10,544 bases of DNA from Pseudomonadota bacterium (GTDB taxonomy: Bacteria; Pseudomonadota; Gammaproteobacteria; Burkholderiales; SG8-39), in contig JAJZUK010000011.1 in NCBI GenBank assembly GCA_021847125.1, positions 1-10,544 of the forward strand, written 5' to 3'. Under the pieces are notes generated by a model. It did not search any database, was not told the DNA's origin, and saw only the letters and a list, made by a program, of their open reading frames with translations. This document shows positions 1 through 6,372 of this stretch, piece after piece (the first letter of the stretch is position 1; the number at the start of each line of letters is the position of its first letter). A program made the translations under genes and the position numbers.

Positions 1-49
1 CCAGTCGCACAAGGTTGACTTTTTCTGCGCTTCCACGAAGACTAGGCCT

Positions 50-829
50 ATGTCTGATACCGATAAATTCGAAGTTGTTCCGCTGCGCGCATTCAAGGAC
101 AATTACATCTGGACCCTGCGCAACCGCCGTTACGCCGCAGTGGTCGACCCCGGCGATGCGCAACCCGTGCTCGATTACCTGCAGCGCGAGCGGCTGGAAC
201 TGTGCGCCATCCTCGTCACTCACCATCATCCCGATCACGTCGGCGGGATTTCCGAACTGCTCGCCAGCCGCAGCGTCCCGGTGTATGGACCGCGCGGCGA
301 GCCGATAGCCACGCTCACCCACCCCGTGCGCGAAGGCGACGCGGTCGAAATCGTTCAATTGGGTTTGCGCTTTCGCGTGCTCGACATACCCGGACATACC
401 CGCGCGCACGTTGCGTATTATGGCGCAAATTCGCTGTTCTGCGGCGACACGCTGTTCGCTTGCGGCTGCGGGCGCCTGTTCGAGGGCACGGCGCGGCAAA
501 TGGCGGCTTCGCTGGCCAAGCTCGCTGCGCTGCCGGATGCGACGCTGGTGTACAGCGGTCACGAATACACGCTGGCCAATATCGAATTCGCGCGCGCGGT
601 CGAACCTGAAAACGCAGAACTCGCCGCGCGCGCTGCAAGCGAAACGCAAAAGCGCAAACTGGAGCGCCCCACGCTGCCCTCCACCATCGCGCGCGAAAGA
701 CAGACCAACCCGTTTCTGCGTTGCGCGCAACCCGCGGTGATCGCGTCGGCCGGCAAGTATCTCGGCGCAGCCGTATCGGACCCGGTGCAGGTGTTCGCCG
801 CCATCCGGCAATGGAAGAACAATTACTAA
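50..829 (+). CDS. gloB: Hydroxyacylglutathione hydrolase (glyoxalase II)
   Basis: Glyoxalase II hydrolyses S-D-lactoylglutathione to D-lactate and glutathione, the second step of methylglyoxal detoxification in the cytoplasm. The 259-residue protein has the metallo-beta-lactamase fold signature THHHPDH (residues 57-63: H58, H60, D62, H63). Further metal-site residues are H116 in PGHT, D133 in CGDT and H171 in SGHEY. The N-terminal FKDNYIW and VDPGDAQPVL segments and the C-terminal RQTNPFLR segment, the family's glutathione-binding region, separate it from other beta-lactamase-fold hydrolases. Length matches the family (about 250-260). The ATG start gives the usual N-terminus, but the upstream Shine-Dalgarno (AGG at 44-46) is weak. 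Its stop codon runs directly into a perfect hairpin. The gene looks intact. Confidence 0.96.
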   Translation: MSDTDKFEVVPLRAFKDNYIWTLRNRRYAAVVDPGDAQPVLDYLQRERLELCAILVTHHHPDHVGGISELLASRSVPVYGPRGEPIATLTHPVREGDAVEIVQLGLRFRVLDIPGHTRAHVAYYGANSLFCGDTLFACGCGRLFEGTARQMAASLAKLAALPDATLVYSGHEYTLANIEFARAVEPENAELAARAASETQKRKLERPTLPSTIARERQTNPFLRCAQPAVIASAGKYLGAAVSDPVQVFAAIRQWKNNY

Positions 830-861
830 GAGGCCATTTCAGAATTAACGAAATGGCCTCT
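829..861 (+). terminator. Perfect 12-bp hairpin at the gloB stop codon
   Basis: Arm AGAGGCCATTTC (829-840) is exactly complementary to GAAATGGCCTCT (850-861), with a 9-base loop (841-849). The left arm begins on the last base of the gloB stop codon. Position and strength suggest transcription termination or 3'-end protection of the gloB mRNA. However, no T-run follows the stem, so it is not a canonical intrinsic terminator. Part of its left arm and loop can pair alternatively with 933-940. Confidence 0.6.
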
Positions 862-940
862 GATTCAGGGGAGTTTGAGGGGAGACGCCCCGAAGGAAGT
901 CCCCGTAGGGGATATCCCCTCATTTTGAAATCAATTCTGA
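839..940. repeat. Nested inverted-repeat intergenic element (possible palindromic repeat or small MITE-like element)
   Basis: About 100 bases hold several nested complementary segments. TCAGAATT (839-846) pairs with AATTCTGA (933-940). TGAGGGGA (876-883) pairs with TCCCCTCA (915-922). TCCCC (900-904) pairs with GGGGA (908-912) across a GTA loop. GGGGATATCCCC (908-919) is itself a perfect palindrome, and GGGG (879-882) can also pair with CCCC (888-891). No protein is encoded. The layout resembles a dispersed palindromic intergenic repeat or a structured RNA. Which one cannot be told from a single copy, because no second copy occurs in this window. Confidence 0.5.
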
Positions 941-1027
941 GGACGCAGCCCCGCGCCGCGTGTCGCAATCGAGCGCCTCAGTTCATGAAATTCGGCGCAC
1001 TAAGATGTTATTTTTCCTTGTATTTCC

Positions 1028-1056
1028 TTGACCGGGAAGGAGAGCTCCGCTAACAT
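1028..1056 (+). promoter_or_regulatory. Sigma70-type promoter for the mltD-like gene
   Basis: TTGACC (1028-1033, five of six bases of the -35 consensus) is followed by a 17-base spacer and TAACAT (1051-1056, four of six of the -10 consensus). Transcription would begin near 1062-1064, about 33 bases before the preferred ATG at 1096. The -10 box lies inside the right arm (1051-1058) of an 8-bp inverted repeat whose left arm is AGATGTTA (1003-1010). The element is inferred from consensus only. Confidence 0.55.
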
Positions 1057-1071
1057 CTGCGGTTGTCAAAC

Positions 1072-1082
1072 GAGGCAGGGGG
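1072..1082 (+). promoter_or_regulatory. Purine-rich ribosome-binding site deciding the mltD-like start
   Basis: GAGGCAGGGGG lies downstream of the predicted transcription start and upstream of GTG 1087, GTG 1093 and ATG 1096, which are all in frame. Spacing from the G-run is 4 bases to GTG 1087 and 13 bases to ATG 1096, so either could be used. The site lies after TTG 1063 and therefore cannot serve that codon. Confidence 0.4.
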
Positions 1083-1095
1083 CGTAGTGCCGGTG

Positions 1096-2583
1096 ATGCG
1101 TTTTTTTGCGGCCATCGTCTTAGTCGCACTCGGTTCTGGCTGCGCGTTGACGCCGACGCAGCGCGAAGCATCCATGCCGCCTAAAGCGGCGACCAGTCCG
1201 CCTTCCGCGAACGCGGCGCAGGAGGTTCCGGCCGTCCAAGCTTCCGCGGCCGCGCGCCCTCTCCCGATTCAGGCCCAGCCCAGTCCCTCGGCCCGGGAAG
1301 TCAAGGACCGGCTGGGCACCATCCCCACCATCGACCTCACGGCGGTGCCGCCCGATCTGTGGGATCGCATCCGCAACGGCTTTGCCATGCCCAATCTGTC
1401 CAGCCCGCTGGTGCAGGACCGGCAGATCTGGTACGCGAGCCAGCCGAGCTATGTCAAGCGCATGGTCGAGCGCAGCAAGCGCTACCTCTACTATATCGTC
1501 GACGAACTGGAAAAGCGCGGCATGCCGACCGAGCTCGCGCTGCTGCCGATGGTGGAAAGCGCGTTCAATCCCATGGCCTATTCGCGCTCGCACGCCTCGG
1601 GGCTGTGGCAGTTCATTCCGTCCACCGGCAAGAACTACAACCTGCAGCAAAATCCGTGGTATGACGGCCGGCGCGACATTGTCGCCTCGACCAGCGCTGC
1701 GCTGGATTACCTGCAGTATCTGTACGAGATGCACGGCGACTGGTACCTCGCCCTGGCATCCTACAACTGGGGCGAGAATGCGGTTGCACGCGCAATCGAA
1801 AAGAACCGGGCGAAGGGTCTGCCTACCGATTACCTCAGCCTCAACATGCCCGCCGAAACCCGCTACTACGTCCCCAAACTGCAGGCGCTGAAAAACATCA
1901 TCCTCAATCCGCACGCCTTCGGCGTCGATCTGGAGCCGGTGCCGAACACGCCGTATTTCGTCACCGTGGAAAAAACGCGCGACATGGACGTGCGCTTGGC
2001 CGCCAAGCTCGCGGACATGCCGCTGAACGAGTTTCTTGCGCTTAATCCCGGCCATAACCGCCCGGTGATTCTCGCCAACGGCAGCCCGGGCCTGGTGCTG
2101 CCCAAGGACAAGGCAAAAATTTTCCTCGCCAATCTGGAAGAGAATGACCAGCCGCTGGTTTCCTGGCAGGAATACACGCTCCGACGCGGCGACCGACTGG
2201 ATCATATCGCGGCCAAGCACGGCATTTCGCTCGCCCGGCTGAAGGAGGTGAACAACATCGGCCGGCGCACCAAGGTGGGGCCGGGCTACCAGCTGCTGCT
2301 GCCGCTCAAAGGCGCGTTGCTCGAGCCCTTGCCGGTCAAGTATCAGCCTCCGTCCGCGCCGGAACCGCGCACCAGCATGCGCAAGCTAAGGTACACGGTG
2401 CAGCGCGGCGACACGCTCGCCAAGATCGCCCAGCGCTACAAGGTCAGCACCGACGACCTGCGCCGTTGGAACCACGTCGGGCGCCTCGCCGCCGGCCAGC
2501 ACCTGGTCATCGAAGTGCGCCAGACGGCGCACGCGAAACGCGCGCATTCAGGCAAGAAAAAGCACGCTAGCCCGAGAAAGTAG
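1096..2583 (+). CDS. mltD: Membrane-bound lytic murein transglycosylase D-like lipoprotein with two LysM domains
   Basis: Lytic transglycosylases cleave the MurNAc-GlcNAc bond of peptidoglycan and form 1,6-anhydro-MurNAc ends, acting from the periplasmic face of a membrane. From ATG 1096 the protein has 495 residues. It starts with a lipoprotein signal, MRFFAAIVLVALGSGC, with the lipidated Cys at residue 16, then a low-complexity Ala/Pro linker to about residue 75. The SLT catalytic domain spans roughly 130-250. Its probable catalytic acid is E154 in PMVESAF, followed by the family motifs ASGLWQFIPSTG and ALASYNWGENAV. LysM domains that bind glycan start near residues 360 (YTLRRGD) and 433 (YTVQRGD). 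The C-terminus is a basic Lys/Arg/His tail. An in-frame TTG at 1063 would add 11 residues, but it sits at the predicted transcription start and would place extra polar residues before the signal peptide. GTG 1087 is possible. The 3' end overlaps the convergent ATPase gene. Confidence 0.92.
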   Translation: MRFFAAIVLVALGSGCALTPTQREASMPPKAATSPPSANAAQEVPAVQASAAARPLPIQAQPSPSAREVKDRLGTIPTIDLTAVPPDLWDRIRNGFAMPNLSSPLVQDRQIWYASQPSYVKRMVERSKRYLYYIVDELEKRGMPTELALLPMVESAFNPMAYSRSHASGLWQFIPSTGKNYNLQQNPWYDGRRDIVASTSAALDYLQYLYEMHGDWYLALASYNWGENAVARAIEKNRAKGLPTDYLSLNMPAETRYYVPKLQALKNIILNPHAFGVDLEPVPNTPYFVTVEKTRDMDVRLAAKLADMPLNEFLALNPGHNRPVILANGSPGLVLPKDKAKIFLANLEENDQPLVSWQEYTLRRGDRLDHIAAKHGISLARLKEVNNIGRRTKVGPGYQLLLPLKGALLEPLPVKYQPPSAPEPRTSMRKLRYTVQRGDTLAKIAQRYKVSTDDLRRWNHVGRLAAGQHLVIEVRQTAHAKRAHSGKKKHASPRK

Positions 2584-4276
2584 CGGCCGGCGCAAAACCG
2601 CGCGGAATTGCGGATAGCAGGCGCCGCGTGTAGTCGTCTTTCGGCGCAAGGTAAATGTCGTCCGAATTCGCCATTTCGACGAGTTCCCCGTTGTGCAGCA
2701 CCATCACCTGGTCGGACATGTATTTGACTACGGCAAGATCGTGCGAGATGAAAATGTAGCTCATGTGGAATTCGTCCTGCAGATCCTGCAGCAGGTTCAG
2801 CACCTGCGCCTGGATCGAGACATCAAGCGCGGACACCGACTCGTCGCAGATCAACACATCGGGCTTCATCGTGAGGCAGCGCGCGATGGCAATGCGCTGG
2901 CGCTGCCCCCCGGAAAATTCGTGCGGATACTTGTTGAACGCGGCGCGGCCGAGCCCGACGCGGTCGAGCAGTTCATACGCCATTTTCGAGCGCGCCGCGA
3001 GATCGGCGCCGATGCTGTGGATATGCAGCGGTTCAATCAGGATGTTGCCCACGGTGAAACGCGGGTTGAGCGACGCGTAGGGATTCTGGAAGATGATCTG
3101 GATGCGCCGCTTATAAGGCATCATCTCGAGCCGCGACAGCTTGAGCAGATCGGTTCCCTCGAACAGCACTTCACCGCCGCTCGCGTCGATGAGGCGCATC
3201 AGCGCCAAGCCGATCGTCGTCTTGCCCGAGCCGGACTCGCCGACCAGGCCCAGCGTCTTTCCCTTGGCGAGCTTGAACGACACGCTGTCGACCGCGCGAA
3301 ACGCCTTGTGCCCGAACACGCCCTCGCGCAGGCGAAACTCCTTCGACAGATTGCGCACTTCGAGAATGATCGCGTCGTCCGCGCTGACGCCGCGCTTGCG
3401 CTCCTGCTGCCCCGCCGGCCTGCCCTCGCTACGCAGAAAATCATCGATCACGGGCAGCCGCTGCGGCCGCCGGTCCAGCCGCGGTCGGCATTCCAGCAGT
3501 GCCCTGGTGTAGGGGTGCCGCGGGCGCTCGAAAATCTCGGCCACCGGCGCCGATTCGCGTATCTCGCCCTGTTGCATCACCACCACCTGGTCCGCGATTT
3601 CGCCGACCAGCGCGAGATCGTGCGTGATGAACAGCACCGACATGTGACGCCGCTGCTTCAGACCGGCCATCAGTTCCAGAATCTGCTTCTGGATGGTGAC
3701 GTCGAGCGCCGTGGTCGGCTCGTCCGCGATCAGCAGCTTCGGTTCGCAGGCAATCGCCATCGCGATCATGACGCGCTGCTGCTGGCCGCCGGAGAGCTGG
3801 TGCGGATAGGAATTGACGCGCAGCTGCGGCTCCGGAATGCCGACTTCGCTCAGCACCTCAATCGCGCGCGCGCGCGCCTGTGTGCGGCTGAGCCCCATAT
3901 GCAGGCGCAGCACTTCGCCGATCTGCTCGCCCACGGTGAACACCGGGTTCAACGACGTCATCGGCTCCTGGAAGATCATCGAGATCTCCTTGCCCCGAAT
4001 CCGCTGCAGGCTGTCTCGCGGTTCGGCGAGCAGATTGCGCCCGCCGTACATGACGCGGCTGCCCTCTAGAATCATCGCCGACTCCGGCGGCAGCAGGCCC
4101 ATGATCGCCATCGCCGACACCGATTTGCCGCTGCCGGATTCGCCGACCAGCGCCACCGTGCTGTGATTGGGAATGTCGAAGCTCACGCCCTTGACGGCGT
4201 CGAAAGTCTGCGTCTTGTCGAGGCGGAAACGCACGCGCAGGTCGCGCACCTCGATCAGATTTTTTTGTTCGGTCAT
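2567..4276 (-). CDS. Peptide-type ABC transporter ATPase, two fused nucleotide-binding domains (YejF/GsiA-like)
   Basis: This is the energising cytoplasmic subunit of an oligopeptide-class importer. The 569 residues contain two complete ATPase domains. Domain 1 has Walker A GESGSGKS (45-52), Q-loop Q103, signature LSGGQ (161-165), Walker B LLIADE (181-186) and switch H219. Domain 2 has Walker A GESGSGKT (346-353), Q397, signature FSGGQ (454-458), Walker B LICDE (475-479) and H512. Each domain ends in the OppD/F-type extension: HPYTRALL near 254-261, and DDYTRRLL near 548-554. All catalytic positions are intact, so both sites should hydrolyse ATP. A linker rich in charged residues (about 265-302) joins the halves. 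It is the last gene of the importer operon, 27 bases after the second permease, with a weak GAGAG ribosome site before ATG. The fused layout is seen in YejF, GsiA and relatives; substrate cannot be read from it. Confidence 0.95.
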   Translation of the reverse strand: MTEQKNLIEVRDLRVRFRLDKTQTFDAVKGVSFDIPNHSTVALVGESGSGKSVSAMAIMGLLPPESAMILEGSRVMYGGRNLLAEPRDSLQRIRGKEISMIFQEPMTSLNPVFTVGEQIGEVLRLHMGLSRTQARARAIEVLSEVGIPEPQLRVNSYPHQLSGGQQQRVMIAMAIACEPKLLIADEPTTALDVTIQKQILELMAGLKQRRHMSVLFITHDLALVGEIADQVVVMQQGEIRESAPVAEIFERPRHPYTRALLECRPRLDRRPQRLPVIDDFLRSEGRPAGQQERKRGVSADDAIILEVRNLSKEFRLREGVFGHKAFRAVDSVSFKLAKGKTLGLVGESGSGKTTIGLALMRLIDASGGEVLFEGTDLLKLSRLEMMPYKRRIQIIFQNPYASLNPRFTVGNILIEPLHIHSIGADLAARSKMAYELLDRVGLGRAAFNKYPHEFSGGQRQRIAIARCLTMKPDVLICDESVSALDVSIQAQVLNLLQDLQDEFHMSYIFISHDLAVVKYMSDQVMVLHNGELVEMANSDDIYLAPKDDYTRRLLSAIPRGFAPAATFSG

Positions 4277-4303
4277 GACGCTCTCGAAAATGACAATTCG
4301 CTG

Positions 4304-5365
4304 TTACAGCACCGCTTTCAGTTTGGGGTCGAGCGCATCGCGCAGCGCATCGGTGAACAGGCTGAACGCGGTCACCAGTACCGCCATGCTCACCGTCGCC
4401 GCGGCCAACTGCCACCACTTGCCGATCACCAGTTCATTCTGTGCTTCGGCGAGCATGGTGCCCCACGACACCAGTTCGACCGGCACCCCGAAGCCCAGGA
4501 ACGACAGGATCACCTCGGCTTTGATGAACTGCACCACGTACTGCGACAGCTGCACCAGGATCACGTGGCTCACGTTGGGAAGGATCTGCACGAACATGCG
4601 GCGCAGGTCCGATGCGCCGATGGCGTCCGCCGCGCGCACGTACTCGCGCTCGCGGTGCTTGATGTACTCCGCGCGCACCAGGCGGTAGATGCCGGTCCAG
4701 CCGGTGATGCCGAGCACCATGATCACCGTGGCGATACCCTTGCCGAACACCGCGGCGAACGCAAGGATCAGCAAAATATAGGGAATCGAGGTGAACACGT
4801 TGTAGACCCATTCGAACAGGTCGTTGATCTTGCCGCCGAAGTAGCCGGAGCACGCGCCGAATACGGTGCCGAGGATGGTCGCCACCAGCGCCGCGGCGAA
4901 GCCGACGAAGATCGAGATCTCGGCGCCCTTCACCGTTTTCTTGACGACGTCCTTGCCCCATTTGTCGCCTCCGAACGGCAGCGTCTCGGAGCGCTGGATC
5001 TCGGTCACCTTGATCTTCGCGGTGCGTTCTTCGAGTTCCTTGTAGTAAGGCGCCAGCGGATCGATATCGGAGAGATCGACCGGCGGCGCCTTCGACTGCG
5101 CGTTGAGGTTACGGCTCGCCTCGGCTTCGAGATTCTCCCGCTGCGCGAGAAAACCCGGATTCGCATAGGACACGCCGACTTCGCGGTTCCAGTCGGCGGC
5201 GACCAGTCCGAGCGCGGCGGCGACAACCGTCAGCATGTAGGCGCCGACGATGACAGCGCAGACCATGCCCAGGCGGTCGTTGCGCAGCCGCCGCAATGCG
5301 GCGCGCCACGGGCCGACGGAGTCGCGCCTGGCCTCCGCGGCGGTGTTTTCGATCACCGCGCTCAT
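4304..5365 (-). CDS. Peptide ABC transporter permease, DppC/YejE-like
   Basis: This is the second inner-membrane channel subunit of the importer (BPD_transp_1 family). Starting from ATG at 5365 it has 353 residues. A cytoplasmic N-terminus is followed by a first membrane helix near 33-55. Next comes an unusually long hydrophilic periplasmic segment, about 58-145, rich in charged residues. The remaining hydrophobic helices run to the C-terminus. The EAA coupling loop that docks on the ATPase is at about 242-264 (ADAIGASDLRRMF...LPN). The conserved C-terminal pattern DALRDALDPK is present. An in-frame TTG at 5401 would add 12 residues and nearly touch the preceding gene. ATG 5365 is preferred because GAGG at 5371-5374 lies 5 bases upstream. 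The long loop after helix 1 is also a feature of YejE-type permeases, so it is not by itself a defect. Confidence 0.93.
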   Translation of the reverse strand: MSAVIENTAAEARRDSVGPWRAALRRLRNDRLGMVCAVIVGAYMLTVVAAALGLVAADWNREVGVSYANPGFLAQRENLEAEASRNLNAQSKAPPVDLSDIDPLAPYYKELEERTAKIKVTEIQRSETLPFGGDKWGKDVVKKTVKGAEISIFVGFAAALVATILGTVFGACSGYFGGKINDLFEWVYNVFTSIPYILLILAFAAVFGKGIATVIMVLGITGWTGIYRLVRAEYIKHREREYVRAADAIGASDLRRMFVQILPNVSHVILVQLSQYVVQFIKAEVILSFLGFGVPVELVSWGTMLAEAQNELVIGKWWQLAAATVSMAVLVTAFSLFTDALRDALDPKLKAVL

Positions 5366-5370
5366 TGCGG

Positions 5371-5374
5371 CCTC
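5371..5374 (-). promoter_or_regulatory. Ribosome-binding site supporting ATG 5365
   Basis: On the minus strand GAGG lies 5 bases upstream of ATG 5365. No comparable site precedes the alternative TTG at 5401 at a proper distance, so this decides the start of the DppC/YejE-like permease. Confidence 0.45.
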
Positions 5375-5404
5375 GCCCGGGTCTGGTTTGAACTCATGCA
5401 AGCC

Positions 5405-6343
5405 TCATTTGAACTCGACGCGCGGGTCGACCCATTTGTACAGCACGTCGACCAGCAGGTTGAGGAACATCGTGAACACCGCAAGGTACACCGTGATCGC
5501 CTTGATCACGGGAAAATCGCTGCGCTCCACCGCGGTAATGACTTCGCGGCCGAGCCCCGGGATGGAGAAGAACTTCTCCAGCAGGAACGATCCGATCATC
5601 AGTGACGGCAATGCGATCGCGACATTGGTGAGGATCGGAATCAGCGCGTTGCGCATCACGTGCTTGAACATCACCGTCTTTTCCGACAGACCCTTGGCGC
5701 GCGCGGTGCGCACGTAGTCCTGATTGATCTCGTCGAGGAAGAACGAGCGGTACAGGCGCAGCGTCGGCGCAAGGCTCACCAGCAGTGCGAGAAACACCGG
5801 CAGCGGCGCATACACGACCAGGTTCTTCCAGGACGAATCGCTCCAGCCCTGCACCGGGAACCAGCCGAGCAGAAAACCGAACAGCCACTGACCGACGATG
5901 ATATACACCAGAAACGAGATCGACATCGCGACCGTGCAGGCGATCATGATCGCGCGATCGGTGAGCGACCCGCGCACATAAGCCACGCCGAGCGCAAAGG
6001 CGATGCCCAGCGTTGTCTCCAGCAGCATGATCGGGAGCATGATGGTGAGCGTCGGCCCGATGCGCGTCGCAAAAATATGCGAGACCAGCTCGTTGGTGCT
6101 CCAGCTGCGGCCGAAATCGCCGGTCACGATCTGCTGGCAGAAAATGAGGAGCTGCCTCCAGTACGGCTGGTCGACGCCGAGCTGGCGGCGGATGTTCGCG
6201 ATCTGTTCCGGGTTCGAGATCTTGCCGGCCAGCACTTGCGCGGGGTCGCCGCCGACCCAGTTGAACAGAAAGAAGATCAGCAGCACGACGCCGAGCAGCG
6301 TCGGGATCATCTGCCACAGCCTGCGAATGATATAGGCGGTCAT
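5405..6343 (-). CDS. Peptide ABC transporter permease, DppB/YejB-like
   Basis: This is the first inner-membrane channel subunit of the importer. The 312 residues open with the classic DppB/OppB N-terminus MTAYIIRRLWQMIPTLLG, with helix 1 at about 13-30. GGDPAQVLAG follows, then the periplasmic LGVDQPYWRQ segment. The EAA loop is at 209-232 (DYVRTARAKGLSEKTVMFKH), and the C-terminus ends DPRVEFK. These features place it in the BPD_transp_1 family and in the DppB rather than DppC group. The ATG at 6343 has a strong site, AGGGGAG (6347-6353), 3 bases away. The same frame stays open upstream into the peptidase gene, but that stretch is a shadow of the peptidase reading frame. It lies 29 bases after the peptidase stop and about 39 bases before the next permease, consistent with one mRNA. 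Confidence 0.94.
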   Translation of the reverse strand: MTAYIIRRLWQMIPTLLGVVLLIFFLFNWVGGDPAQVLAGKISNPEQIANIRRQLGVDQPYWRQLLIFCQQIVTGDFGRSWSTNELVSHIFATRIGPTLTIMLPIMLLETTLGIAFALGVAYVRGSLTDRAIMIACTVAMSISFLVYIIVGQWLFGFLLGWFPVQGWSDSSWKNLVVYAPLPVFLALLVSLAPTLRLYRSFFLDEINQDYVRTARAKGLSEKTVMFKHVMRNALIPILTNVAIALPSLMIGSFLLEKFFSIPGLGREVITAVERSDFPVIKAITVYLAVFTMFLNLLVDVLYKWVDPRVEFK

Positions 6344-6372
6344 ACGCTCCCCTGGTTGCGCTCGTTCACGCT

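Noticed and set aside
15..43. Possible promoter for gloB starting with TTGACT (15-20)
   Set aside because: The -35 match is good, but no acceptable -10 hexamer lies 16-18 bases downstream, and only 49 bases of upstream sequence are available.
1063..1095. TTG 1063 as the start of the mltD-like protein
   Set aside because: It falls at the predicted transcription start, has no ribosome site at a proper distance (AAGGAG 1037-1042 is 20 bases away), and would add polar residues before the lipoprotein signal.
2693..4069. A 458-codon + strand open frame opposite the fused ATPase
   Set aside because: Antisense shadow: repeated His/Arg/Gln-rich stretches mirror the two ATPase domains, which explains its apparent internal repetition.
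4163..5605. A long open frame of 480 codons on the + strand, opposite the permease genes
   Set aside because: It is antisense to two clear permeases with full family motifs. Its protein is rich in His, Arg, Asp and Glu with no recognisable domain, typical of the complementary frame in GC-rich genes.
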